A stretch of 64,000 bases of DNA from Clostridium sp. OS1-26 (GTDB lineage: Bacteria > Bacillota > Clostridia > Clostridiales > Clostridiaceae). The notes beneath the pieces are model-generated. The model saw only the letters and a program-made list of their open reading frames with translations, ran no database searches and was not told where the DNA came from. Made by a program: the position numbers and the translations under genes. This document shows positions 17,188 through 26,521 of this stretch, piece after piece (the first letter of the stretch is position 1; each line of letters begins with the position of its first letter). The DNA lies in the NCBI RefSeq assembly GCF_030915445.1, contig NZ_CP133264.1, positions 4,249,208 to 4,313,207 on the forward strand. The letters are read 5' to 3'.

Positions 17188-19485
17188 ATGCAAATGTGTT
17201 CTATTTGTAATAAAAATATAGCAACTATATATACAGCAAAAATGGAGAATGGTAAGTCCGAAATGGTAGGTGTATGTTTAGAGTGTGCTAAAAAAATGGG
17301 TATTCCAATTGTTGATCAATTGATGAAACAAAGTGGCATATCAAAGGATGATATTGAGAATCTATCAGAACAAATGAATAGCATGCTTCAAGATATAAAT
17401 ATAGAAGACATGGGAAGTAACCCATTTTTAAATTTATTTAACAATTCAGTTTCCCCTACGGATATGGACAGCAAAGAAGCTACTGGAGAAAAGAAAGAAA
17501 AGTCTTCTAATAGAGATGAATCATCTAGAGATGAATCATCAAATGTTAAAACAAAAAGCAATTTCTTTAATAGAAAGAAAAGAAAGCACCTTGATACTTA
17601 TGGAACAAACTTAACAGACAAAGCAAAAAATAAGGAAGTTGATAAGGTTGTTGGAAGACACAGAGAAATAGATAGGGTTATACAGATACTAAATAGAAGA
17701 ACTAAAAACAACCCTATACTAATAGGAGAACCAGGTGTGGGGAAAACAGCAATTGCCGAGGGATTGGCAGTTAGAATAGCAGAAAAACAAGTGCCAACAA
17801 AGTTGTTTAATGCTGAGGTATATTTACTTGATTTAACAGCAGTTGTAGCTGGAACTCAGTTTAGGGGACAATTTGAAGGACGTATGAAGTCCATCATAGA
17901 AGAGGCTAAAGATAGTGGAAACATTATATTGGTAATAGATGAAATTCATAATATAATTGGTGCTGGTGAAGCTCAGGGGGGAGCAATGAATGCTGCTAAT
18001 ATACTAAAACCTGCACTTGCAAGAGGAGAAATTCAAGTAATTGGCGCAACCACTTTAGAAGAGTATAGAAAGCATATAGAAAAGGATTCTGCCCTAGAGC
18101 GAAGATTTCAGCCTATACTAGTGGAAGAACCTACAGTAGAGGAAACAATAGAAATTTTAAAGGGCATTAGAGGGTATTACGAAGATTACCATAAGGTTAA
18201 AATATGTGATGAAGTAATTGAAGCAGCAGCAAATCTATCTGAAAGGTATATAAATGATAGATTTTTACCAGATAAGGCTATAGATGTAATTGATGAAGCA
18301 AGTTCAAGGGCTAACTTAAAAAATCAAGGACTTGTGGAGCTGCACGCTTTAAAAGAAGAATTAAATGAAATTCAGAACAAAATGGAAGATGCTGCGGATA
18401 ATAATGACTATGAGAAAGCTGCACAGTTTAAAACAGAAGAATGCAAAGTGCAAGGAAAGATAAAGTCTATAGAAAAAGAGTGTGCTTCTGCAAATTTAAC
18501 TGTAGAAGATATTGCATTTGTAATTGAAGCTTGGACTAAAATTCCTGTGCAAAGTATTACTGAAGAAGAAGCAGAAAAGTTATTAAACCTTGAAGAGAGA
18601 CTTCATAAAAGAGTAATAGGACAGCACTCAGCGATTATAAGTTTATCAAGATCAATAAGAAGAAATCGCTTAGGCTTTAGAAAAAAGAAAAAGCCATCTT
18701 CCTTTATTTTCGTAGGGCCTACTGGTGTAGGTAAAACTGAGCTTGCAAGAGCTCTATCCTGCGAACTTTTCGGAAGTGAAGAGGCTCTTATTCGCCTTGA
18801 TATGTCAGAATATATGGAGAAGCATACAGCATCTAAGTTAATTGGTGCTCCTCCAGGATATGTTGGATATGATCAAGGCGGCCAGTTGACAGAGAAGGTT
18901 AGAAGGAAACCTTATTCCGTTATTCTTTTAGATGAAATTGAAAAAGCACATCCAGATGTGTTTAATATGCTGCTTCAAATTCTTGAGGATGGAAGGCTAA
19001 CAGATAGCCAAGGAAGAACTGTTCATTTTGATAACTCTGTAATAATTATGACATCAAATGCAGGAACTAATTTTAAATCTAATGGAATTGGTTTTGCAAA
19101 GGAAGGCTATAATATTCTAGAAAATCAAGTGAAGGAAGCACTTAAGGAATTCTTCAGACCAGAATTTCTAAATAGAGTTGATGAAACGATAGTATTTACA
19201 CCTCTTTCAAAAGAAGAACTGCGCAAAATCATTGACTTAATGTTAAAAGAAGTTATTGATGAAGTTAAAGAAAAGAATATTTTCTTAGATATATCTGATG
19301 AGGTAAAGGATTATATATTAAAAGTTGGATATGACGAAAGGTATGGTGCAAGACCTCTTAGAAGATCTATTCAAAAGTATATTGAAGATGAAATTGCTGA
19401 ACAATATCTTCAAAAGAAATTTAGGGAAGGTTCTCATATTAAAGTCGACTTAGAAGATGACAAAATAGTTTTAAGAGTAAATTAA
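17188..19485 (+). CDS. clpE: Clp ATPase ClpE
   Basis: 765 aa from the ATG at 17188 with GGAGATG just upstream; an open extension to 17131 has no ribosome site and precedes the zinc finger. The N-terminal treble-clef-like zinc finger (Cys4, Cys7, Cys30, Cys33) is the hallmark of ClpE. The first AAA+ domain has GEPGVGKT (about 200), then a UVR-type helical pair (NNDYEKAAQFKTEE, about 413), then the second AAA+ domain with GPTGVGKT (about 512) and the ClpC/E-type C-terminal D2 domain. It unfolds proteins for ClpP in heat or thiol stress. I see no clear CtsR operator upstream. Monocistronic. Confidence 0.9.
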   Translation: MQMCSICNKNIATIYTAKMENGKSEMVGVCLECAKKMGIPIVDQLMKQSGISKDDIENLSEQMNSMLQDINIEDMGSNPFLNLFNNSVSPTDMDSKEATGEKKEKSSNRDESSRDESSNVKTKSNFFNRKKRKHLDTYGTNLTDKAKNKEVDKVVGRHREIDRVIQILNRRTKNNPILIGEPGVGKTAIAEGLAVRIAEKQVPTKLFNAEVYLLDLTAVVAGTQFRGQFEGRMKSIIEEAKDSGNIILVIDEIHNIIGAGEAQGGAMNAANILKPALARGEIQVIGATTLEEYRKHIEKDSALERRFQPILVEEPTVEETIEILKGIRGYYEDYHKVKICDEVIEAAANLSERYINDRFLPDKAIDVIDEASSRANLKNQGLVELHALKEELNEIQNKMEDAADNNDYEKAAQFKTEECKVQGKIKSIEKECASANLTVEDIAFVIEAWTKIPVQSITEEEAEKLLNLEERLHKRVIGQHSAIISLSRSIRRNRLGFRKKKKPSSFIFVGPTGVGKTELARALSCELFGSEEALIRLDMSEYMEKHTASKLIGAPPGYVGYDQGGQLTEKVRRKPYSVILLDEIEKAHPDVFNMLLQILEDGRLTDSQGRTVHFDNSVIIMTSNAGTNFKSNGIGFAKEGYNILENQVKEALKEFFRPEFLNRVDETIVFTPLSKEELRKIIDLMLKEVIDEVKEKNIFLDISDEVKDYILKVGYDERYGARPLRRSIQKYIEDEIAEQYLQKKFREGSHIKVDLEDDKIVLRVN

Positions 19486-19496
19486 TGCATAATTTC

Positions 19497-19527
19497 TATC
19501 CCCGGGTAAATACCGGGGATTTTATCT
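19497..19527 (+). terminator. Terminator of clpE
   Basis: ATCCCCGG stem, 7-base loop, CCGGGGAT, then TTTAT. GC-rich and just after the clpE stop. Confidence 0.85.
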
Positions 19528-19596
19528 TAAGCGATCACTCATTTGACAGCATGGAGAAGGAGTTTCACATTAATAGTATGTTTAGGAGATGTTATT

Positions 19597-20070
19597 ATGA
19601 GTAAGTATAAGATAGGTGTAATTTCTGATACACATGGATTATTAAGACATGAGGCTTTAGAGATTCTCAAAGGAGTTGACATGATTATACATGCTGGAGA
19701 TGTAGGTGATCCTGCAATGCTCCAAAAACTAAAGGAAATAGCACCAGTAGTGGCTGTCAGAGGCAATTGTGATAAGGGAGAATGGGCATATAAGCTTAAA
19801 AAGACAGAAGTAATAAGGCTAGGAGAAGCACTTATATATGTGATTCACAATATTAATGATATTGATATAGATTTAGAAGCTGCAGGCTTTAATATTGTAA
19901 TAAGCGGACATTCACATAAACCATTAAGTATGAAGGATAATGGTATATTGTTTTTAAATCCAGGAAGTATCGGACCTAGAAGGTTTAATCTACCCATAAG
20001 TATGGGCATATTAAATATTAATAAAGAGAAAGTAAATGCAAATTTAATAGAACTATCCGAAAATAGCTAA
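19597..20070 (+). CDS. YfcE-type metallophosphoesterase
   Basis: 157 aa from the ATG at 19597, preceded by TAGGAGATG; the open frame upstream to 19543 lacks a ribosome site. Calcineurin-like metal-binding motifs: ISDTHG (9-14), HAGDVGD (about 35), RGNCD (about 57) and ISGHSHKP (about 103), then LNPGS. Enzymes of the YfcE/MJ0936 group hydrolyse phosphodiesters with Mn2+; the natural substrate is unclear. In many Firmicutes this gene follows rph and the inosine triphosphatase gene, which are absent here. Confidence 0.88.
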   Translation: MSKYKIGVISDTHGLLRHEALEILKGVDMIIHAGDVGDPAMLQKLKEIAPVVAVRGNCDKGEWAYKLKKTEVIRLGEALIYVIHNINDIDIDLEAAGFNIVISGHSHKPLSMKDNGILFLNPGSIGPRRFNLPISMGILNINKEKVNANLIELSENS

Positions 20071-20133
20071 GGTATTAATAGCTTATCACTACACAAACTA
20101 GTATGGGATTATTACAAGAAGAAGGTGTTACTG

Positions 20134-21093
20134 ATGAAAATGCGTTTAGGATACGTATCAATAGCTTTAAATCTTCCTAAAGTTACGGCCTCAAGTACAG
20201 TAACTTACACAAACTATGAAAAGCAAAGTAGTGATGAGAAAAAGTTAAATAAACTAAAGCAGGTAACTTTGTCAAACTTGAATGATTTATATACCATACT
20301 TAAATACAATGTAGAAAGAGGAATACATTTTTATAGAATAACTTCACAGCTTGTACCTTTGGCTACTCATCCTAGGGTTGATAACTGGAATTATAGAAAA
20401 ATTTTTAGTAGAGATTTTGAAAGAATTGGTAAGTTTATAAAAGAACATAATCTGAGAGTGGATACACATCCAGATCAATTTAATGTACTTAACAGTATAA
20501 AAGATGAAGTTGTAGAAGTAACTAAAAGAAACCTTTGGTTTCATGTAAATCTCTTTAAGGATTTAGAATATTCTGAAGGAAAAATGGTATTACATATAGG
20601 AAGTAGTCAAGGTGGAAAAGAGCAGTCTATAAAAAGATTTATCAATAACTTTAACAGTTATCCAAAAGAAATAAGCAGTAGATTAATATTAGAAAATGAT
20701 GATAAAACTTTTACAGCTAAAGAAGTATTAAAGATATGCAAGGAAATAGAAAGGCCTATGGTTTTAGATGTTCACCATCATAAGTGTAACAATGAGGGTG
20801 AATCAATAGGAGACTTGCTTATAGACATATTCAGTACTTGGAATAAAGAAGCATTTCCTCCTAAAATACACTTTTCAAGTCCAAGGGAAGGTGAGCTCGA
20901 TAGGAAACATTCAGATTATATTAATCCGCATGATTTTATTGAGTTTTTGGAACTAAGTAAGTGTTTTGAAAGGGACTTTGATATTATGTTAGAAGCAAAA
21001 CAGAAGGATTTAGCATTGTTAAAATTAATAGAGGATATTAAGAGTATTAAAAGCAATTGGAAGTGGGTAGATGAAACTACGATAGAAATTTAG
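20134..21093 (+). CDS. uvsE: UV damage endonuclease UvsE/UvdE
   Basis: 319 aa from the ATG at 20134 with AGAAGGTG 7 bases upstream. The start RLGYVSIAL, RITSQLVP (about 70), DTHPDQF (about 112), HIGSSQGGKEQS (about 152), LENDD (about 185) and DVHHHKCN (about 212) follow the TIM-barrel UvdE pattern, with metal-binding Glu, His and Asp residues. The enzyme nicks DNA 5' of UV photoproducts and starts an alternative excision repair; in Bacillus it helps spores. Length is typical (about 300-320 aa). Confidence 0.9.
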   Translation: MKMRLGYVSIALNLPKVTASSTVTYTNYEKQSSDEKKLNKLKQVTLSNLNDLYTILKYNVERGIHFYRITSQLVPLATHPRVDNWNYRKIFSRDFERIGKFIKEHNLRVDTHPDQFNVLNSIKDEVVEVTKRNLWFHVNLFKDLEYSEGKMVLHIGSSQGGKEQSIKRFINNFNSYPKEISSRLILENDDKTFTAKEVLKICKEIERPMVLDVHHHKCNNEGESIGDLLIDIFSTWNKEAFPPKIHFSSPREGELDRKHSDYINPHDFIEFLELSKCFERDFDIMLEAKQKDLALLKLIEDIKSIKSNWKWVDETTIEI

Positions 21094-21201
21094 CTAAAAA
21101 AATAATTAATTTGTAAATTATTAATAGAAAGAAATGTTATTTTGTGATATATTTATTTTTAGTGCAATGAAAAATTTAATATAGACGTGAAGGGAGAAAA
21201 A

Positions 21202-22191
21202 ATGGAGAATATAACAAGTTCATCAAATTTTATAAGAAATATAGTAGTTGAAGATTTAGAAGCAGGAAAATATAAAGAAATAGTAACACGTTTTCCACCA
21301 GAGCCAAATGGCTATTTACATATTGGTCATGCGAAATCAATAGTATTGAATTTTGAGTTGGCAGATGAATTTAAAGGTAAAACAAATTTACGTTTTGATG
21401 ATACAAATCCAACTAAAGAAGATACAGAATATGTTGAATCAATTAAAGAAGACGTTAAGTGGTTAGGATTTGATTGGGATGAATTATTTTTTGCTTCAAA
21501 TTATTTTGAAGAAATGTATAATAGAGCTGTTTTGCTAATAAAAAAAGGTTTAGCCTATGTAGATGATTTAAGTGCAGAGCAGATGAGAGAATATAGAGGA
21601 ACTTTAACTCAGCCAGGAAAAGAAAGCCCATTTAGAAATAGAAGTATAGAAGAAAACTTAGATTTATTCGAAAGAATGAGAAAAGGCGAATTTAAGGATG
21701 GAGAAAAGATATTAAGAGCTAAAATAGACATGGCATCTCCTAATATAACTATGAGAGACCCTGCAATATATCGTATAGCTCATGCTTCACATCACAACAC
21801 CGGTGATAAATGGTGCATATACCCAATGTATGATTTTGCACATCCACTTGAAGATGCTATTGAAGGAATAACACATTCTATTTGTACATTAGAATTTGAA
21901 GACCACCGCCCATTATATGATTGGGTTGTAAGAGAGTGTGAAATGGAAAACACTCCTAAGCAAATTGAATTTGCAAGATTAAACTTAACTAATACAGTAA
22001 TGAGTAAAAGAAAATTAAAGCAATTAGTTGATGAAAAATTCGTAGATGCTTGGGATGACCCTCGTGTTCCTACAATTGCAGGTTTAAGAAGAAAAGGATT
22101 TACACCTGAATCCATACGTAATTTCTGTAAAGCTATAGGTGTTGCCAAGGCTGCTAGTACAGTAGATGCTCAAATGTTAGAACATTTTTGA
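21202..22191 (+). CDS. glnS: Glutaminyl-tRNA synthetase, N-terminal catalytic part (frameshifted)
   Basis: 329 aa from the ATG at 21202 behind AAGGGAG; an in-frame GTG at 21187 overlaps that site. Class I signatures: [15 protein letters not shown] (HIGH, about 34-46), FDDTNP, and VMSKRKL (KMSKS-like, about 270). The frame reads LEHF and stops at TGA inside a run of five T; the next residues of the family (L-R-E-D-L) are found one base back, in the -1 frame. The catalytic core is complete, but the anticodon-binding barrels are in the following ORF. A one-base loss from a T6 run, a sequencing error or a -1 slip at T-TTT-TGA are the options. GlnRS is dispensable where GatCAB exists. Confidence 0.88.
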   Translation: MENITSSSNFIRNIVVEDLEAGKYKEIVTRFPPEPNGYLHIGHAKSIVLNFELADEFKGKTNLRFDDTNPTKEDTEYVESIKEDVKWLGFDWDELFFASNYFEEMYNRAVLLIKKGLAYVDDLSAEQMREYRGTLTQPGKESPFRNRSIEENLDLFERMRKGEFKDGEKILRAKIDMASPNITMRDPAIYRIAHASHHNTGDKWCIYPMYDFAHPLEDAIEGITHSICTLEFEDHRPLYDWVVRECEMENTPKQIEFARLNLTNTVMSKRKLKQLVDEKFVDAWDDPRVPTIAGLRRKGFTPESIRNFCKAIGVAKAASTVDAQMLEHF

Positions 22192-22859
22192 GAGAAGACT
22201 TAGAAAAGAAAGCACGTAAAACTATGGCAGTACTAAGACCTCTTAAGGTTGTTATTACAAACTATCCAGAAGATCAAGTTGAAATGCTTGAGGTGCCATA
22301 CAGCGTAGATAATCCAGAGCTTGGAAGCCGCATGATTCCATTTTCAAGAGAATTATATATTGACGAAGATGATTTTATGGAAGATCCTCCAAAGAAATAT
22401 CATAGATTATATCCAGGAAATGAAGTTAGATTTAAAGAAGCTTATTTCATTAAATGTAACGATGTTATAAAAGACGAAAATGGAAAAATTATAGAGCTGC
22501 ACTGCACTTACGATCCTGAGACCAAGAGTGGAACTGGATTTACAGGAAGAAAAGTTAAAGGTACAATTCACTGGGTAAGTGCTAAACATGCAGTACCAGC
22601 AGAGGTGAGATTATACGAACCTTTAATATTAGATGAGGAAAAGGAAGAAGGAGAAACTTTCTTAGATCAAGTTAATCCAAATTCATTAGAAATACTTCAA
22701 GGATTTGTAGAGCCAAGTATGAAAGATGCAAAAGCTCACGACAAATTCCAATTTATAAGAGTAGGATACTTCAATGTAGATTCTAAGTATACTACTGAAG
22801 ATAAATTAGTATTTAACAGAATAGTATCCTTAAAGAGTTCATTTAAGATAGAAAAATAA
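22188..22859 (+). CDS. glnS: Glutaminyl-tRNA synthetase, C-terminal anticodon-binding part (frameshifted)
   Basis: 223 aa in the -1 frame relative to the upstream part, opening at TTG (22188) that overlaps the upstream TGA by TTGA. It contains the two anticodon-recognition beta-barrels of GlnRS, with [12 protein letters not shown] at the start and the C-terminal [11 protein letters not shown] block. Together the two parts give about 553 residues, matching E. coli GlnRS (554). There is no ribosome site before the TTG, so independent translation is doubtful although a four-base stop/start overlap could couple translation. Confidence 0.85.
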   Translation: MREDLEKKARKTMAVLRPLKVVITNYPEDQVEMLEVPYSVDNPELGSRMIPFSRELYIDEDDFMEDPPKKYHRLYPGNEVRFKEAYFIKCNDVIKDENGKIIELHCTYDPETKSGTGFTGRKVKGTIHWVSAKHAVPAEVRLYEPLILDEEKEEGETFLDQVNPNSLEILQGFVEPSMKDAKAHDKFQFIRVGYFNVDSKYTTEDKLVFNRIVSLKSSFKIEK

Positions 22860-22876
22860 AATATTAGGGTTACAAT

Positions 22877-22958
22877 CTAGAAAGTTAACTTATACAAAGG
22901 AATATATTTACGTAGCAAAGAACTGTAAATATATTCCGAGGTATAAGTTAACTTTCAG
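22877..22958. repeat. Dispersed repeat family A, long palindrome (A2)
   Basis: AAAGTTAACTTATAC at the left is matched by GTATAAGTTAACTTT at the right, with AATATATTTACG and CGTAAATATATT-like inner arms. It lies between the convergent glnS and hemerythrin genes and may also terminate transcription from both sides. Confidence 0.7.
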
Positions 22959-22973
22959 CCTTATAATCCTATA

Positions 22974-23723
22974 CTATTTTCCAGGAGTGAATCTGCAGTA
23001 GCCGATTTTATCACATTTTTCTTTCATTTGACTCCATAGCGCTGAGTCTGTAAGTGTTTCCATGGAAGAAGGATAAAGAATATGATTTTCTTTATAAATG
23101 TGATCTCTAAGGTTAAAAATTAAATATTTAGCTGCTTCATCTAGTGCTTCTTTGAAATGATTGAAATCTATTTTGGATACTTCAAAAGCGAGCTTTCTTA
23201 TTTCATGCTTTTTAGCTCTCAGCATGTCGTGTTCCATTCTCATAATTCTTGTAGGACCAGTAACTCCTCTTGACTCTAATTCAGGGAATAATACATTTTC
23301 TTCTCTTCTGTGATGATTTTCAGCATCAATTATTCCATCAGCCGTCTTTAAAAGTATACCAAATTCCACTGCATCTTTATCATAGCCATTCATCTTTTGT
23401 ATTTTAATGTTAATTTCCTCTAATAAAGTTAATAGCTTTAATATTTCATCATGTTCTTGAATTAAAGTAGCAAGCATATGATCAGGCGATAATTTTAATT
23501 TAAGCTTATCTAATTCGCTTTTTAAAACCTCCATATGAATGTCACATAGGTGCCTTAAATCCTCAGGTTTAGTTCCTTCTTCAATTAACTTTTGTTCTGC
23601 TAAAGATAACTCTAATGGATCTACCTTTGAAACCATTTCTAAAGCCTCTGCTCTTAGTGATTCTGTAATCTCTTCAGAATTTAATCTTCTTAATAACTCT
23701 ACTAATTTATCAGTTTTATTCAT
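22974..23723 (-). CDS. DUF438 / hemerythrin-like protein
   Basis: 249 aa from the ATG at 23723 behind AGGAGG; an upstream start at 23753 is less likely. The N-terminal DUF438 region spans about 1-75 (KTDKLVELLRRLN). A hemerythrin-like four-helix domain follows, with iron-type ligands in QEHDEILKLL (about 93), AENHHRREENVLFPELE (about 142-158), RMEHDMLRAKK (about 170) and HIYKENHILYPSSM (about 214-227). Related proteins often carry a C-terminal PAS domain, absent here. Likely binds O2, NO or iron in the cytoplasm; sensing or scavenging cannot be decided. Confidence 0.85.
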   Translation of the reverse strand: MNKTDKLVELLRRLNSEEITESLRAEALEMVSKVDPLELSLAEQKLIEEGTKPEDLRHLCDIHMEVLKSELDKLKLKLSPDHMLATLIQEHDEILKLLTLLEEINIKIQKMNGYDKDAVEFGILLKTADGIIDAENHHRREENVLFPELESRGVTGPTRIMRMEHDMLRAKKHEIRKLAFEVSKIDFNHFKEALDEAAKYLIFNLRDHIYKENHILYPSSMETLTDSALWSQMKEKCDKIGYCRFTPGK

Positions 23724-24132
23724 AATAAATCCTCCTAAAATACTTACGTACAATTTTGTTTTTCCTTGATTTTATTATAAAACTGAAAGGTTTTAATTAC
23801 TGTGATTACAATCAAAATTTTTCTTAATTAAGACATAAATGTATATTTTAATGTACGGAGTATATATTTAGGAGAAGCAATTATACAACCGCATACTAGG
23901 TATGATATTATAAGATATAGCAAGAAAGATAAAACAAAGATAAAACAAAGCCTAGTAATATCAATAACATAAAGCTGCGTATTTTAATAAATGAATTCCA
24001 TGCAGTTTTGATGGTTATTAAATTACTGGCTTTTGTTTTTTATAGAAAGGATATTTCTAATGATTTTATAATTGTTTTCGAAATTGAACAACGTATCAGG
24101 GTCAATTTTTGAATTTAATACAATAGTTTTGT
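23724..24132. other. Gene-free region
   Basis: No supported gene. It holds a 12-bp direct repeat (AAGATAAAACAA, twice near 23930-23950) and an imperfect inverted repeat around CTAGGTATGATATT (about 23895). The promoter of the hemerythrin gene must lie at the left edge. Confidence 0.4.
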
Positions 24133-24351
24133 CTATTGCTTCACAAAAACAACGTTAATAGCTTTGATTAGAGCTTCAACTGTATCTCCTTCTTTAAAGC
24201 CTGCATCTTCTAAACTTTCTTTAGTCATCACGGACGTAACTAATGGAGAGTTAGCTCATCCATCCACAGTCATTTTGATTTGAGCCATTACATTGTCAGC
24301 TTTAATTTCTTCAACTTTACCAATTAGCTTATTTCTTACACCAGCTTCCAT
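24133..24351 (-). pseudogene. Molybdopterin-binding Mop/TOBE protein with in-frame TGA
   Basis: The frame starts at ATG 24351, 8 bases after AGGAGG, and reads 72 residues interrupted by one TGA at codon 32 (24256-24258). Both halves fit a single TOBE/molbindin domain: GVRNKLIGKVEEIK before the stop, then TSVMTKESLEDAGFKEGDTV and ALIKAINVV after it. Mop proteins bind molybdate or similar oxyanions as oligomers. The stop lies in the turn between the two beta halves. Conservation of codons after the stop suggests a recent nonsense change, for example GGA to TGA; recoding as selenocysteine is possible but unsupported. Too interrupted for ordinary ORF calling. Confidence 0.7.
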
Positions 24352-24610
24352 AACTTTACCTCCTAATAATATTAATTCTCTATTAGTATTTTCTATGCAT
24401 AGATAAGCATACATAATTATTTATAATAAGCATAATTATGTTTTGTTATTATAAATAAGGATAAAGCTTTAATTGAATAAGATAAGCACTAAATATGAAA
24501 ACTAAAAACAATTAAGAAAGTATTAAGATTTAATTTATACTTTCTTAACAATAATGTATCTTATGTAATATATAATATTAATTAAGCATTATATTTTAGA
24601 AGGTGAAGTT

Positions 24611-25183
24611 ATGAAAACAACTAATCAAAAGATAAATAGTAAAAGAAAACATACTATTGCAAATCCTGCAGAAAGGAAAAGGGTATTAGTTACAATATCT
24701 TTAGGCATTATTTTCTTAACTACTGCAGTAATATTTATAAACAATGCAATTGCGAATTATATGCCTATGCAAAGCAGAAGCTATAGAGAATTATATAAGA
24801 ATGCTGCATCTATATCAAGAATATTATTTTTCTTTGTTATAGCTATATATCCTGTATTTTGGCTGTTAAGAAATAAAAGTGATAAGGTATTGAATTTAAT
24901 TGAAAGGTTTAATCTTAAACCAACCTTAAGGTTTTTAGGCAAAACATTAAGACAATGGCATGTACCTATAGCTATAATTGGGGTTTCTATTGTTCTTATT
25001 CATGTTTATATGGTTCTTATATCTGGCTTCAAGTTTAATACAAAATATATCTCTGGGCTAGCGGCACTTATAGTATTATTTATACAATGTATATCTGGTG
25101 TGTTTAAATATAAAGGAATAGGGAGAAAGTGGCATATATCATTAGGTATACTATTTATAGCTCTAATGCTCATACATGGATAA
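24611..25183 (+). CDS. Cytochrome b561/ferric-reductase-like membrane protein
   Basis: 190 aa, ATG behind AGAAGGTGA. The basic soluble N-terminus (1-30) is followed by five or six hydrophobic segments. Histidines in the later helices (RQWHVPIAIIG about 118, LIHVYMV about 132, RKWHISLG about 175, LIHG at the end) are spaced like b-type haem ligands of the four-helix cytochrome b / ferric reductase-like family. Likely membrane electron transfer; no flavin domain or partner gene is adjacent. The protein ends abruptly after LIHG, so a short C-terminal loss cannot be excluded. Confidence 0.6.
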   Translation: MKTTNQKINSKRKHTIANPAERKRVLVTISLGIIFLTTAVIFINNAIANYMPMQSRSYRELYKNAASISRILFFFVIAIYPVFWLLRNKSDKVLNLIERFNLKPTLRFLGKTLRQWHVPIAIIGVSIVLIHVYMVLISGFKFNTKYISGLAALIVLFIQCISGVFKYKGIGRKWHISLGILFIALMLIHG

Positions 25184-25196
25184 ATACCTAGGAGTC

Positions 25197-25277
25197 AGGA
25201 AGATGGAGGAGTAAGTAGACATTAAATGGTCCGAGCTGAACATAGTGGCTTAATGTCATATGAAACTCCTCTTCCTT
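25197..25277. repeat. Long imperfect inverted repeat
   Basis: AGGAAGATGGAGGAGT at the left pairs with ACTCCTCTTCCT at the right, and ACATTAA with TTAATGT inside. A hairpin of about 80 bases directly after the b561-like gene; possible terminator or mobile-repeat remnant. Confidence 0.55.
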
Positions 25278-25356
25278 ACGTCAGAGGAGTACTCACTAAG
25301 TAAGAGACCATATCAAAATCAGCACGCTGTGTAAGTGACTATCACCAAATCATAGA

Positions 25357-25436
25357 TTTGGGATATCTACTTAAGATTTTGGATGCTTGCTTAAGATTTG
25401 GGATATCTACTTAAGACTTTGGATGTCTGCTTAAAA
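25357..25436. repeat. 20-bp tandem repeat, 4 copies
   Basis: Units alternate TTTGGGATATCTACTTAAGA and TTTTGGATGCTTGCTTAAGA; the fourth copy has diverged. Non-coding, between convergent genes. Confidence 0.85.
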
Positions 25437-25439
25437 CAC

Positions 25440-25520
25440 AAGCTTTAGGCTGACTAAAAGTTTTTAACGGACTAAAGCTTGGAAAAATAACTGGTCGTAT
25501 AAGTTAACTTTCGGTCTAGT
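25440..25520. repeat. Dispersed repeat family A, inverted copy (A3)
   Basis: The core AAGCTTTAGGCTGAC with AAAAGTTTTTAAC and the right arm GTATAAGTTAACTTTCGG match the copy at 56041 read backwards. It lies just before the 3' end of the SDR gene. Confidence 0.6.
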
Positions 25521-25533
25521 ACCTTTATGCATA

Positions 25534-26409
25534 TTAGCCGCCTATAAAAGCTCCTCCATTTACATGTATGGTTTGCCCTGTAACATATGATGATTCAGGA
25601 GATGCTAGATACACATAAGCAGCCGCCAGTTCTACTGGCTCTGCAGGTCTTCCGATTGGAGTATCTGTCCCGAACTTTCCTACCTGTTCTTTGCTAAATG
25701 ATGATGGGATAAGAGGAGTCCATACAGGGCCAGGAGCAACTGCATTTACTCTTATATTTCTACTTATCAATGAAAGTGCTAAAGAGCGGGTAAGTGTAAC
25801 TACAGCACCTTTTGTTGCAGAATAATCCAATAGGAGTTCATCGCCAGCATAGGCTGTTATTGAAGCAGTATTTATAATACAGCATCCTGGATTGAAATGG
25901 GGCATAACTGCACGTATCATATAAAATATGCTAAAAACATTGGTTTTAAAGGTTTTTTCCAACTGTTCATTTGTAATATCCTCAATACTGTTTTGTGGAT
26001 ACTGTGCAGCGGCATTGTTAACTAAAATATCAATCTTTTTAAACTGTTCTATAATTTTTTGAACTGCAGATTTGCAGAAGTTATCATCGGTAATATCTCC
26101 AGGCAGTAGTAAACATTTATGACCTTTACTTTCAATTAACTTTTTTGTAGCTTCTGCATCTTCATGCTCATCGTAATACATAATAGCTACATCTGCACCT
26201 TCTTTTGCATAGGCAATAGCTACAGCTTTTCCTATACCGCTGTCACCACCAGTAATTACAGCAACTTTTCCCGATAACCTATCAGAGCCTTTATAATTGG
26301 GATCCTCAAAAATAGGATTAGGATTCATTAGAGATTCTATTCCAGGTTGTTTATCCTGTTTTTGTTCAGGAACTGATTTAGGTAAGTTTATATAGAATTG
26401 ATCGTCCAT
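25534..26409 (-). CDS. Short-chain dehydrogenase/reductase, GSP39/YhdF-like
   Basis: 291 aa. The N-terminal extension of about 45 residues (PEQKQDKQPGIESLMNP) is typical of the stress-type SDRs GSP39/YhdF. The NAD(P) fold has TGGDSGIGKA (about 54), NNAAAQ (about 131), catalytic Ser in INTASI (about 181) and YSATKGA (Tyr about 195). The C-terminus GQTIHVNGGAFIGG is characteristic. Substrate unknown; relatives are general-stress or glucose/alcohol-dehydrogenase-like enzymes. Monocistronic, convergent with a repeat-filled region. Confidence 0.9.
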   Translation of the reverse strand: MDDQFYINLPKSVPEQKQDKQPGIESLMNPNPIFEDPNYKGSDRLSGKVAVITGGDSGIGKAVAIAYAKEGADVAIMYYDEHEDAEATKKLIESKGHKCLLLPGDITDDNFCKSAVQKIIEQFKKIDILVNNAAAQYPQNSIEDITNEQLEKTFKTNVFSIFYMIRAVMPHFNPGCCIINTASITAYAGDELLLDYSATKGAVVTLTRSLALSLISRNIRVNAVAPGPVWTPLIPSSFSKEQVGKFGTDTPIGRPAEPVELAAAYVYLASPESSYVTGQTIHVNGGAFIGG

Positions 26410-26446
26410 ATTAAATAAAGTCCTCCTTATAACTTAATATAAATAA

Positions 26447-26472
26447 ACAACTTCGAGTTATCGAAGTTGTTT
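26447..26472 (-). terminator. Terminator of the XRE-cupin regulator
   Basis: AACAACTTCGA stem with its complement; in the minus direction it is followed by TTTATTTATA. Confidence 0.7.
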
Positions 26473-26521
26473 GGCTACATTTAGTATTAGTATTTACGGA
26501 CTTTATCATTCATAAATGAAA

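Noticed and set aside
21187..21201. GTG start for glnS
   Set aside because: It overlaps the ribosome site AAGGGAG that serves the ATG at 21202.
22170..22195. Programmed -1 frameshift in glnS as the firm explanation
   Set aside because: The slip site is plausible, but there is no visible stimulating hairpin or upstream Shine-Dalgarno, and GlnRS is not known to use recoding. Kept only as one option.
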